This document shows, piece by piece, positions 8,022 to 16,050 of a stretch of 64,000 bases of DNA. Under the pieces are notes generated by a model, which was not told where the DNA came from, did no database searches, and was given only the letters and a program-made list of their open reading frames with translations. Location of the stretch: positions 1,364,001 to 1,428,000 of the forward strand of contig NZ_JBAWKC010000001.1 in NCBI RefSeq assembly GCF_044003965.1, written 5' to 3'. Each line of letters starts with the position of its first letter. Position 1 is the first letter of the stretch. Source of the DNA: Yeosuana aquiaggeris. Its GTDB lineage: Bacteria; Bacteroidota; Bacteroidia; Flavobacteriales; Flavobacteriaceae. The position numbers were made by a program, and so were the translations under genes.

Positions 8022-9524
8022 ATGAAACAGTCATTAATATTAAATTTATTTATACTGGTAATCTGTATTACCGGAAGTATGTCAGCACAACAAAAATTAA
8101 CAAAAGTGTCTCAAACAATAAAAGTCAATAAAGAGGTCACAATTGACTTGAATACTAGCTATTGTAATATTGTTTTTGATACTTGGAATAAGAATGTTGT
8201 AGAAATTGAAGCTTATATTGAAGGAGAGAAACTTTCAAAAGAAGAGCTACAAGAAGCTTTAAAAGACTGGAAAGTAGATATAGATGCTACTGACAATTTA
8301 GTGACTATTTCCGCTAGAGGTGGTGCTGCATATGCATGGGCCCATAAATATGAAGGGGGAGAAGAAGATGCAGTGAACGCCGTTTTACAGGAATTAAAAT
8401 TTGAATTAGCGGATTTGCCCGAAATGAATTTTGATTTTAATTTTGAAATGCCAAAAATGCCTCAAATTCCAGAGATGCCAAAGATGCCGGAATTACCTGA
8501 GTTACCAGAAGGCATTAGTAAAATAGACTTTGATTATGATGCATATAAAAAGAATGGAGATGCATATATGGAACAATGGTCTAAAAATTTCGAATCTAAA
8601 TTTGGCAAAGACTATGCAAAGAAAATGGAAGCATGGGGTGAAGAATTTGGTAAAGAATGGGAAGAAAAATACGGCAAGGAAATGGAGAAATGGGGTGAAA
8701 AATTCGGTAAGGAATGGGAAGCTAAATATGGAAAACAAATGGAAGAATGGGGAGAACGTTTTGCTAAACAAATGGAAGAAAGAGCCATCCGAATTGAAGA
8801 GCAAGGTGCTAGAGTAGAAGAGCGGGTTGCAGAAAGAGAAAAAATGATTGCTGAAAGAGAGAAACAAACCGCAGAGCGTTCTAAGTTAGCTGAGGAAAGG
8901 CGAGCAAAGATTGATAAAATGATGAATAATAATAGTTCTAAAGTTAAAAGAACTATTAAAATTAAAATGCCAAAAGACGCTAAATTAAAGGTTAATGTAA
9001 AGTATGGGGAACTTAAATTTGCGGCAAATGTTGATAATTTAAAAGCCGATTTGTCACATTCAAAACTTATAGCAAATAGCATTAATGGAAGCAAAACTTC
9101 CATTAATGCTTCTTACTCCCCTATTTATGTGACTTATTGGAATCTAGGAGCCCTCAATTTGAATTATGTTAAAAATGCTGAAATAGATCATGTTAAAAGT
9201 GTAATAATCACTTCTAATTCTTCAAACATAACTATTAAAAATTTAATTAATAATGCGATTATAAATGGTAGTATCGGAGATCTAAAAATTTTAAAAATTG
9301 ATAATGACTTTAATAATTTGAATGTAACACTTGATAACAGTAATGCGGTTATAATGCTTCCTAGTGTAGACTATAATTTGCAGTACAAAGGAAGTAAATC
9401 CCGTTTTACGCATCCTAAAAGCACTAGTAAGGACCCTGTTTTAAGTTTTTCAACAGGAAATTTGAATAGTCCTAAAAATATTGTTATTAATGCAAAATAT
9501 AGCAATATTACCATGCAACAATAA
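8022..9524 (+). CDS. Exported protein with 19-residue amphipathic repeats and a C-terminal beta domain
   Basis: A 500-residue protein with a signal peptide (cleavage after about residue 22, SMSAQQ). Four parts can be seen: a beta segment at 25-100; a low-complexity Met-Pro stretch at about 143-163 (MPKMPQIPEMPKMPELPEL); a highly charged helical region at 183-297 with 19-residue repeats starting MExW; and a C-terminal region from about 308 rich in short beta strands, resembling DUF4097-type adhesin-like beta helices. It starts 11 nt after the anti-sigma gene and is the third gene of the sigma operon, so it may be the sensed or controlled envelope component. No enzyme signature is seen. Confidence 0.75.
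   Translation: MKQSLILNLFILVICITGSMSAQQKLTKVSQTIKVNKEVTIDLNTSYCNIVFDTWNKNVVEIEAYIEGEKLSKEELQEALKDWKVDIDATDNLVTISARGGAAYAWAHKYEGGEEDAVNAVLQELKFELADLPEMNFDFNFEMPKMPQIPEMPKMPELPELPEGISKIDFDYDAYKKNGDAYMEQWSKNFESKFGKDYAKKMEAWGEEFGKEWEEKYGKEMEKWGEKFGKEWEAKYGKQMEEWGERFAKQMEERAIRIEEQGARVEERVAEREKMIAEREKQTAERSKLAEERRAKIDKMMNNNSSKVKRTIKIKMPKDAKLKVNVKYGELKFAANVDNLKADLSHSKLIANSINGSKTSINASYSPIYVTYWNLGALNLNYVKNAEIDHVKSVIITSNSSNITIKNLINNAIINGSIGDLKILKIDNDFNNLNVTLDNSNAVIMLPSVDYNLQYKGSKSRFTHPKSTSKDPVLSFSTGNLNSPKNIVINAKYSNITMQQ
8568..8738 (+). repeat. Three tandem 57-nt coding repeats
   Basis: Residues 183-201, 202-220 and 221-239 of the exported repeat protein align as 19-residue units of the form MExWxxxFxxxxxxxYxKx, with a partial fourth unit from 240. 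The period is 57 nt in DNA. The strong purine bias on the plus strand leaves long open frames on the other frames, which are artefacts. Confidence 0.75.
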
Positions 9525-9592
9525 TGAGTATCCCAATGAATCTAATGCCTGCCTTCTTCACTTTCTATTAATTATTCCAATTATTCAATCCA

Positions 9593-9609
9593 AGAATAAA
9601 TTTTATTCT
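9593..9609 (+). terminator. Weak candidate terminator after the sigma operon
   Basis: The inverted repeat AGAATAA / TTATTCT with a 3-nt loop is followed by a T-rich stretch (attgttttta). The stem is short and all but one pair are weak, so confidence is low. It lies between the end of the repeat-protein gene and the grpE promoter. Confidence 0.3.
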
Positions 9610-9679
9610 AATTGTTTTTATTTTTTATTTGATTCTTTAAATATATCATGAGTTAATTTTTTTTATAAAAAAAAATTAA

Positions 9680-9720
9680 TGACATTTTGACATTTTTATA
9701 ATAATGGCAGTACTTTTGCC
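9680..9720 (+). promoter_or_regulatory. Sigma-54-like promoter of grpE-dnaJ with upstream direct repeat
   Basis: TGGCAG at 9705-9710, five spacer bases, then TTGCC at 9716-9720 match the -24/-12 sigma-54 consensus TGGCAC-N5-TTGC with one mismatch and exact spacing. Immediately upstream, TGACATTTT occurs twice in direct repeat (9680-9688 and 9688-9696). The grpE start codon is 35 nt beyond the -12 element, a normal leader length. The match is seen directly; use by sigma-54 is inference. Confidence 0.6.
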
Positions 9721-9755
9721 AACTAGTTTGTGTATTTGTTAAATAAAATGCGACA

Positions 9756-10310
9756 ATGAGTAAAAAGGATAAACAGAAAGATATAGAAAAGGAGCAACTT
9801 CATGATGTTCAAAATAATACTGAAACTGCTGAAATGGAGCAACAGGTTAAAGAAGAACAATCAATAGAAGAAAAATTGCAAGCAGAAATAAAACAAGAAA
9901 AGGATAAGTTTCTTAGATTATTTGCCGAATTTGAAAATTATAAAAGACGAACTTCAAAAGAACGTGTAGAACTTTTTAAGACGGCTAATGAAGATGTCAT
10001 GAAGGCATTATTGCCTGTTTTAGATGATTTTGATAGGGCATATATTGAAATATCAAAAACAGAAGAAAAGGATCTTTTAAAGGGGGTTGAATTAATAAAT
10101 AATAAACTAAAATCGACTTTAGAACAAAAAGGATTGGCTCCTATTAAAGTAGCTAATGGGGATGTCTTTAATGCCGATAATCATGAAGCTATTACGCAAA
10201 TACCTGCTCCTTCAGAAGATTTAAAAGGAAAAATAATTGATGTAATTGAAAAAGGATATGCTTTAGGTGATAAAGTAATTCGTTTTCCTAAAGTGATTAT
10301 TGGACAATAA
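9756..10310 (+). CDS. grpE: Nucleotide exchange factor GrpE
   Basis: GrpE (184 residues) releases ADP from DnaK and drives the chaperone cycle. The N-terminal 35 residues are charged and disordered. A long dimerising helix follows (about 38-90, with LRLFAEFENYKRRTSKER), then a four-helix part (LLPVLDDFDRA) and the C-terminal beta wing (HEAITQIPAPSEDLKGKIIDVIEKGY, with GDKVIRFPKVIIGQ at the end). The family call is clear. It is 9 nt upstream of dnaJ and forms a grpE-dnaJ operon; dnaK is not in the window. A sigma-54-like promoter precedes it. Confidence 0.97.
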   Translation: MSKKDKQKDIEKEQLHDVQNNTETAEMEQQVKEEQSIEEKLQAEIKQEKDKFLRLFAEFENYKRRTSKERVELFKTANEDVMKALLPVLDDFDRAYIEISKTEEKDLLKGVELINNKLKSTLEQKGLAPIKVANGDVFNADNHEAITQIPAPSEDLKGKIIDVIEKGYALGDKVIRFPKVIIGQ

Positions 10311-10319
10311 GATATTTAC

Positions 10320-11435
10320 ATGGCAAAAAGAGACTATTACGAAATTTTAGGTATAAGCAAAGGAGCTGGTGCTGACGAGATAAAAAAGGCTTATAGAAAG
10401 ATGGCAATAAAATACCATCCTGATAAAAACCCTGATAATAAAGAGGCTGAAGCTAAATTTAAGGAAGCGGCAGAAGCATATGAAGTTTTAAGCAATTCAG
10501 ATAAAAAGGCTCGCTATGACCAATTTGGTCATCAAGCTTTTGAAGGTGGTGGTGGATTTAATGGTGGCAGTATGAATATGGATGACATATTCAGTCAGTT
10601 TGGTGATATTTTTGGTGGTGCCTTTGGCGGTGGCGGATTTTCAGGATTTAGTGGTGGTGGTCAACGCAGAGTAAAAGGAAGTAATTTACGGATAAGAGTA
10701 AAATTGACTCTTGAAGAAATTGCAAATGGGGTTGAAAAGAAAATTAAAGTAAGACGAAAAGTTCAGGCTAAAGGAACAACTTATAAGACGTGTACAACCT
10801 GTCATGGAAGTGGTCAAATAACCAGAATAACCAATACTATTTTGGGTAGAATGCAAACAGCGACTACCTGTAATACATGTCATGGAGCTGGTCAAATTAT
10901 TGATAAAAAACCTTCTGACGCCGATGAACAAGGTTTGAAAATTGCAGAGGAAACAGTATCAATAAAAATTCCGGCTGGTGTAGTTGATGGCATGCAATTA
11001 AAGGTGGCGGGAAAAGGAAATGAAGCTCCTGGCAATGGTATTTCAGGAGATCTTCTGGTTGCCATAGAAGAAGAAGCTCATGAAACCTTGCAGCGCGAAG
11101 GTGATAATTTGCATTATGATTTATATGTTAGTTTACCAGATGCTATTTTAGGTACTTCAAAGGAAATTGATACAGTTACTGGTAAAGTTCGTATAAAAAT
11201 AGAACAAGGAGTGCAATCTGGTAAAATATTGAGATTACGAGGTAAAGGAATTCCAAGTATAAATGGTTATGGCAGAGGTGATTTGTTAGTTCATGTGAAC
11301 GTTTGGACTCCAAAAACATTGAGTAAACAGCAAAGAGAATTTTTTGAAAATATGCGTGAAGATGAGCATTTTACTCCAAAGCCAGAAAGTACTGATAAGT
11401 CGTTTTTTGAGAAAGTAAAAGACATGTTTTCTTAA
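10320..11435 (+). CDS. dnaJ: Chaperone protein DnaJ with a two-motif zinc finger
   Basis: DnaJ (371 residues) stimulates DnaK ATPase and delivers unfolded clients. The J domain (1-70) has the HPD motif at about 33-35. A Gly/Phe-rich linker follows (about 75-118), then a zinc-finger region and two C-terminal client-binding domains. Only two CxxCxGxG motifs are present, CTTCHGSG and CNTCHGAG, instead of four. They correspond to canonical motifs 2 and 3 (zinc site II), while motifs 1 and 4 are replaced by cysteine-free sequence. It is the second gene of the grpE-dnaJ operon and is followed by two good terminators. Confidence 0.97.
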   Translation: MAKRDYYEILGISKGAGADEIKKAYRKMAIKYHPDKNPDNKEAEAKFKEAAEAYEVLSNSDKKARYDQFGHQAFEGGGGFNGGSMNMDDIFSQFGDIFGGAFGGGGFSGFSGGGQRRVKGSNLRIRVKLTLEEIANGVEKKIKVRRKVQAKGTTYKTCTTCHGSGQITRITNTILGRMQTATTCNTCHGAGQIIDKKPSDADEQGLKIAEETVSIKIPAGVVDGMQLKVAGKGNEAPGNGISGDLLVAIEEEAHETLQREGDNLHYDLYVSLPDAILGTSKEIDTVTGKVRIKIEQGVQSGKILRLRGKGIPSINGYGRGDLLVHVNVWTPKTLSKQQREFFENMREDEHFTPKPESTDKSFFEKVKDMFS

Positions 11436-11515
11436 TTTTAGGCTTGATAAATGGGTGTTTAAGCAAAAGTTATCCTATTATTTTAGTAATTATATAATAA
11501 AAAGTTTTATATTTG

Positions 11516-11548
11516 AATATCACTATTTTTTAGTGATATTTTCTTTTT
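11516..11548 (+). terminator. Rho-independent terminator after dnaJ
   Basis: A perfect 10-bp stem (AATATCACTA / TAGTGATATT) with a 5-T loop is followed by ttcttttt. It ends the grpE-dnaJ transcript. Confidence 0.75.
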
Positions 11549-11563
11549 CATAGCAATTTTTTT

Positions 11564-11603
11564 CCCATCCTTAATTCATTTTAAGGGTGGGTTTTGTTTT
11601 TTG
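11564..11603 (+). terminator. Second terminator between dnaJ and the ABC operon
   Basis: An 11-bp stem CCCATCCTTAA / TTAAGGGTGGG with one wobble position and the loop TTCATT is followed by a T-rich run (ttttgtttttt). It backs up the terminator 15 nt upstream and insulates the following ABC transporter operon. Confidence 0.75.
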
Positions 11604-11690
11604 ATACAGTTTCCAAACATTTATCTTTTTATTATAAATGTTAATAGGTAACATTTAATATATTTACACACATGTCAATTAATAACAAGA

Positions 11691-12617
11691 ATGAGTAACA
11701 TATTAGAAGTCCAGAATGTTTCTAAAAATTTTGGATCATTTACAGCCCTAAACAAAGTATCCATTTCAGTTCCCAAAGGTAGTATTTATGGTTTATTAGG
11801 TCCCAATGGTGCCGGAAAAACAACACTTATTAGAATTGTAAATCAAATTACTATGCCGGACTCTGGTCAGGTATTTTTAGATGGAACACCATTAAGCGGT
11901 GTCCATATTAAAGATATTGGCTATTTGCCAGAAGAGAGAGGATTATATAAATCTATGAAAGTGGGTGAGCAGGCGTTATATTTGGCACAATTAAAAGGGC
12001 TGAGTCATAAAGAGGCCAAAGCCCGCCTAAAATATTGGTTTGAACGATTAGAAATTGGAGATTGGTGGAATAAGAAAATACAGGAATTATCAAAGGGTAT
12101 GGCCCAGAAAATACAGTTTGTAGTGACTGTTTTGCATCAACCTAAATTGTTGATTTTTGATGAACCATTTTCTGGTTTTGATCCAATAAATGCCAATTTA
12201 ATAAAGGATGAAATTTTAAAATTAAGAGAAGATGGCGCTACAGTAATTTTTTCAACACATAGAATGGAATCAGTTGAAGAGCTGTGTGATGATATTTGTT
12301 TGATTCACAAATCAAATAAAATTCTTGATGGCAAATTAATTGATATAAAAAGACAATTTAAAACCAATACTTATGAAGTCGGGATTTTAACAAATCAAAA
12401 AGGGGTTTTAGAGCAAGAATTATCAAAGAAGTTTCAAACATCAACAGCAAGTTTTAAAACTTTGGGGGAAGAGTTAAAGCTAAACATAAAACTTTCAGAT
12501 GATGAAAAACCAAATGATTTGTTGAGTTATTTATGTAATCAAGGTCAAGTTTCTCATTTTGTAGAATTAATACCTAGCGTTAACGAAATATTTATTCAAA
12601 CAGTAAATAATCATTAA
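11691..12617 (+). CDS. ABC transporter ATP-binding protein, NatA-like
   Basis: The ATPase subunit of an ABC exporter, 308 residues. Walker A is GPNGAGKT at about 37-44, the signature is LSKGMAQK (a non-canonical LSGGQ), Walker B is LLIFDEPFSGFDP, and the switch histidine lies in FSTHRMES. The C-terminal 80 residues form the extra domain common to NatA-type and drug-export ATPases. It is 2 nt upstream of its permease gene. By analogy with NatAB it may extrude Na+ or a drug, or supply a gliding or envelope function; the substrate is unknown. Confidence 0.93.
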   Translation: MSNILEVQNVSKNFGSFTALNKVSISVPKGSIYGLLGPNGAGKTTLIRIVNQITMPDSGQVFLDGTPLSGVHIKDIGYLPEERGLYKSMKVGEQALYLAQLKGLSHKEAKARLKYWFERLEIGDWWNKKIQELSKGMAQKIQFVVTVLHQPKLLIFDEPFSGFDPINANLIKDEILKLREDGATVIFSTHRMESVEELCDDICLIHKSNKILDGKLIDIKRQFKTNTYEVGILTNQKGVLEQELSKKFQTSTASFKTLGEELKLNIKLSDDEKPNDLLSYLCNQGQVSHFVELIPSVNEIFIQTVNNH

Positions 12618-12619
12618 TT

Positions 12620-13933
12620 ATGAACCATTTACCACTCATTATAAAACGAGAATATTTGACTAAGGTTAAAAATAAATCATTCATTGTAATGACAATTTTA
12701 AGCCCAATTTTAGTAATTGTTCTTATTTCTGTTGTAGCCTATTTATCTCAATTAAATAACGATAAACAAAGAACCATATGCATTCTGGATGAAACCGGGT
12801 TAGTACAGGATGTTTTTAAAAGTGAAGATAATACCACCTATAACATATTGGAAAATATGTCATTAGCAGATGCTAAAGAATTGGTGAGGCAAACTGAGGC
12901 ATATGGGTTGTTACATCTTGAAGGTTCAGACCATTTGGATTCAATATCTGATCATATTAAATTCTATTCAGAAGATTCTCCTTCACTAACTATAATTTCA
13001 AATTTAGAAACTAAAATTGACAAAAAGATTGAAAATTTAAAACTTCAGGAAAAAGGAGTTGATATTGCTATGATTGAAGCATCAAAAACGAATGTTAATA
13101 TTAATCAAGAAAGTTTTGATGGAGAAAAAACATCTAAAATAGATAGTGTCGTTAAACTGTTTTTTGGAAGTGCTGCAGGCTATTTATTATTCATGTTTAT
13201 TATTATTTATGGAAATATGATTATGCGCAGTGTTATTGAGGAAAAAACAAGTAGAATTATTGAAGTTATCATTTCTTCTGTAAAACCTATGCAACTCATG
13301 TTGGGCAAAATTATAGGCACCTCCTTAGCAGGAATTACTCAGTTTATTATTTGGTTATTTATTGGAGGCGCTTTATTATTCACAGTTTCAATTGTTTTTG
13401 GAATTGACACCTCCCAAACTCAATCCCCTAATCAACAAATAATAGAGGGAGCTATGCAAAACTCCAATATAGAAATGCAGGTTCAAGACGTTTTTAACTC
13501 ATTACATCATCTTCCAATGACTAATTTAATTATAGCATTTTTACTATTTTTTATTGGAGGCTATTTATTATATAGTTCCTTATATGCCGCTATTGGAGCC
13601 GCAGTTGATAATGAAACAGATACACAACAGTTTTTGTTACCAGTATTAATGCCTTTAATTTTAGCTGTTTATATTGGGTTTTTCACGGTGATTGAAGATC
13701 CGCATGGCACGATTTCAACGGTGTTTTCATTTATACCGTTAACATCACCGGTAGTGATGCTCATGAGAATTCCATTTGGAGTTCCTATATGGCAGCAAGT
13801 GGTATCATTATTGTTATTAATTGGTACGTTTATATTTACAGTTTGGTTTGCTGCCAAAATTTATAGAGTTGGTATTTTAATGTATGGTAAGAAGCCAAGT
13901 TATAAAGAGTTGATAAAATGGATAAAATATTAA
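12620..13933 (+). CDS. ABC transporter permease, NatB-like (ABC-2 type)
   Basis: A 437-residue permease with one N-terminal helix (about 21-43), a large extracytoplasmic region to about residue 178, then five or six helices. The motif MRSVIEEKTSRIIEVIISSVKP is the cytoplasmic coupling segment typical of the NatB family and is easily recognised. It follows the ATPase gene by 2 nt and precedes an MscS channel gene by 1 nt, so all three are likely cotranscribed. Export direction is inferred from family. Confidence 0.9.
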   Translation: MNHLPLIIKREYLTKVKNKSFIVMTILSPILVIVLISVVAYLSQLNNDKQRTICILDETGLVQDVFKSEDNTTYNILENMSLADAKELVRQTEAYGLLHLEGSDHLDSISDHIKFYSEDSPSLTIISNLETKIDKKIENLKLQEKGVDIAMIEASKTNVNINQESFDGEKTSKIDSVVKLFFGSAAGYLLFMFIIIYGNMIMRSVIEEKTSRIIEVIISSVKPMQLMLGKIIGTSLAGITQFIIWLFIGGALLFTVSIVFGIDTSQTQSPNQQIIEGAMQNSNIEMQVQDVFNSLHHLPMTNLIIAFLLFFIGGYLLYSSLYAAIGAAVDNETDTQQFLLPVLMPLILAVYIGFFTVIEDPHGTISTVFSFIPLTSPVVMLMRIPFGVPIWQQVVSLLLLIGTFIFTVWFAAKIYRVGILMYGKKPSYKELIKWIKY

Positions 13934-13934
13934 A

Positions 13935-14810
13935 ATGAATCAGGAAATAAAGAGAATAGAAGAATCTTTAAAAGAAAGTTCATTTTGGGAAAAACTGAAA
14001 TTAGTCCTTAATGAACATATTAATTTTAGTCAAGATATTAGTATTTCTGTGAAAGATGTTATCATCATTATTACGGTAATTTTTATAACTACGCTAATTC
14101 TAAGATTATTTTTAAGAATAATTACCAGAAGATTACCAGCTGATGATAAAGCGAAGTTTAATGTAGTATTTGGTTATTTTAGGTGGTTGGTTTATTTGCT
14201 GATTTTGTTGATTACTTTAAATGCTGTTGGGGTAGATGTGACTGCTGTTTTTGCGGCCTCTGCGGCCTTATTAATTGGTATAGGATTAGCACTTCAAACT
14301 CTATTTCAAGATATCATTTCAGGCGTTTTTATTTTAGTAGATCAAACAGTGCATGTTGGAGATATTATAGAAATTGATGGGAAAGTAGGAAAAGTTGAAG
14401 AAATAAAACTAAGAACCACAAGAGCTATCACACTTGATAATAGGGTACTAGTAATTCCTAATCATTTATATCTTGCAAATAGTTTATTTAATTGGACACA
14501 AAATAATCCAAATACTAGAGAGTTTGTTCAAGTTGGAGTCGCTTATGGCAGTGATGTACAATTAGTAAAAAAGTTACTGATTCAAGCTGCTAATAATCAA
14601 TCAGCTGTCATTGAACCTGAAGAAACATCAGTTTTGTTCTCTGATTTTGGCGATAGTGCTTTAACTTTTAAAGTGATTTTTACAATAGAAGATAGTTTTA
14701 ATGCTAATGGTGTAAAAAGTGATGTTCGTTTTGAAATTGATAGGTTGTTTAGAGAAAATAACGTTTCAATACCATTTCCGCAGAGAGATGTACACATTAT
14801 TCAAAAATAA
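13935..14810 (+). CDS. Small-conductance mechanosensitive channel (MscS family)
   Basis: A 291-residue MscS-type channel that opens under membrane tension during osmotic downshock. Three helices are visible (about 38-58, 76-94 and the pore-lining helix around 96-125, with the Ala/Gly pattern AASAALLIGIGLALQ). The beta domain follows (DQTVHVGDIIEIDGKVGKVE, RTTRAITLDNRVLVIPN) and then an alpha-beta C-terminus. The length matches E. coli MscS (286). The gene is 1 nt after the ABC permease and 11 nt before the response regulator gene, suggesting one operon. Confidence 0.93.
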   Translation: MNQEIKRIEESLKESSFWEKLKLVLNEHINFSQDISISVKDVIIIITVIFITTLILRLFLRIITRRLPADDKAKFNVVFGYFRWLVYLLILLITLNAVGVDVTAVFAASAALLIGIGLALQTLFQDIISGVFILVDQTVHVGDIIEIDGKVGKVEEIKLRTTRAITLDNRVLVIPNHLYLANSLFNWTQNNPNTREFVQVGVAYGSDVQLVKKLLIQAANNQSAVIEPEETSVLFSDFGDSALTFKVIFTIEDSFNANGVKSDVRFEIDRLFRENNVSIPFPQRDVHIIQK

Positions 14811-14821
14811 AATAAAATAAT

Positions 14822-15985
14822 ATGTCTAAAATTTTAATAATTGAAGATGAAGCTGCCATTAGACGCGTATTAGTTAAAATTCTTTCAGAAGAAAATGATA
14901 CGTACCAAGTCGAAGAAGCAGAAGATGGCTTAGAAGGCATTGAAAAAATTAAAAAGGAAGACTATGATCTGGTACTTTGTGATATTAAAATGCCAAAAAT
15001 GGATGGTGTTGAAGTTTTAGAAGCTGCTAAAAAAATTAAACCAGAAATCCCAATCGTCATGATCTCAGGTCATGGTGATTTAGATACCGCTGTGAATACT
15101 ATGCGGATGGGTGCTTTTGATTATATTTCAAAACCACCCGATTTAAATAGACTTCTTAATACAGTTAGAAATGCTTTAGATAGAAAGGAACTGGTTGTTG
15201 AAAATAAATTGCTAAAAAAGAAAGTTAGCAAGAATTTTGAGATGATAGGAGAAAGTAAAGCTATTTCTCATATTAAAGATATAATTGAAAAAGTGGCCCA
15301 AACGGATGCGCGGGTTCTGATAACCGGCTCTAATGGTACGGGTAAAGAACTTGTAGCACATTGGTTACATCAAAAGAGTGACCGTGCTAATGGTCCTATG
15401 ATTGAAGTGAATTGTGCGGCCATCCCAAGTGAGCTGATTGAGAGCGAATTGTTTGGTCATGTTAGAGGTGCTTTTACCAGTGCGGTAAAAGATAGAGCAG
15501 GTAAGTTTGAAGCGGCTAATCAGGGAACCATTTTTTTAGATGAAATTGGCGATATGAGTTTGTCAGCACAGGCAAAAGTATTGCGAGCACTGCAGGAAAG
15601 TAGAATTCAGCGTGTTGGTAGTGATAAGGATATTAAAGTTGATGTAAGGGTTATAGCTGCAACAAACAAAGATTTAAAAAAGGAAATTGAAAAAGGAAGG
15701 TTTAGAGAAGATTTGTATCACAGACTCGCCGTTATTTTAATTCAAGTTCCGTCATTAAATGAAAGGCGTGAAGATATCCCTTTACTGATCGATCATTTTA
15801 CAGATAAAATCGCGAATGAACATGGCACTGCTAAAAAAGTGTTTTCAGATAAAGCCATTAAATTATTACAAGATTATGACTGGACTGGAAATATCAGGGA
15901 ACTTAGAAATGTTGTAGAGCGCTTAATTATTCTAGGAGATAAGGAAGTGACCGAAAATGACGTTAAATTATTTGCTTCAAAATAA
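14822..15985 (+). CDS. NtrC-family response regulator without a DNA-binding domain
   Basis: A 387-residue regulator with a receiver domain (1-120; acidic pocket E9/D10, phospho-acceptor D54, K104) and a sigma-54-interacting AAA+ domain (about 140-370; Walker A GSNGTGKE at 169-176, Walker B TIFLDEIGD, arginine finger region GRFREDLYHR). Two oddities: the sigma-54 contact loop reads GAFTSA (216-221) instead of GAFTGA, and the protein ends soon after the AAA+ lid, with no Fis-type helix-turn-helix. It may act on sigma-54 from solution or may have another role. No histidine kinase gene is adjacent. It is last in the ABC-MscS operon. Confidence 0.9.
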   Translation: MSKILIIEDEAAIRRVLVKILSEENDTYQVEEAEDGLEGIEKIKKEDYDLVLCDIKMPKMDGVEVLEAAKKIKPEIPIVMISGHGDLDTAVNTMRMGAFDYISKPPDLNRLLNTVRNALDRKELVVENKLLKKKVSKNFEMIGESKAISHIKDIIEKVAQTDARVLITGSNGTGKELVAHWLHQKSDRANGPMIEVNCAAIPSELIESELFGHVRGAFTSAVKDRAGKFEAANQGTIFLDEIGDMSLSAQAKVLRALQESRIQRVGSDKDIKVDVRVIAATNKDLKKEIEKGRFREDLYHRLAVILIQVPSLNERREDIPLLIDHFTDKIANEHGTAKKVFSDKAIKLLQDYDWTGNIRELRNVVERLIILGDKEVTENDVKLFASK

Positions 15986-16006
15986 TACGAATAAATCAAA
16001 TTTAAG

Positions 16007-16050
16007 GCAGGCTTACTCTTAAGTTAAAGAGTCATTGCCTGCTATTTTTT
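16007..16050. terminator. Bidirectional terminator between convergent genes
   Basis: An imperfect hairpin with outer arms GCAGGC / GCCTGC and inner arms ACTCTT / AAGAGT is followed by TATTTTTT on the plus strand. It lies between the response regulator gene and the converging coiled-coil gene. Confidence 0.6.

Noticed and set aside
8502..8867. Open frames on the minus strand and second plus-strand frame across the 19-residue repeat region, including a long one to 9103.
   Set aside because: They come from the purine-rich 57-nt repeats. The plus-strand gene has a signal peptide and sits in an operon, while the antisense products are low-complexity Phe/Ser/Leu-rich sequences.
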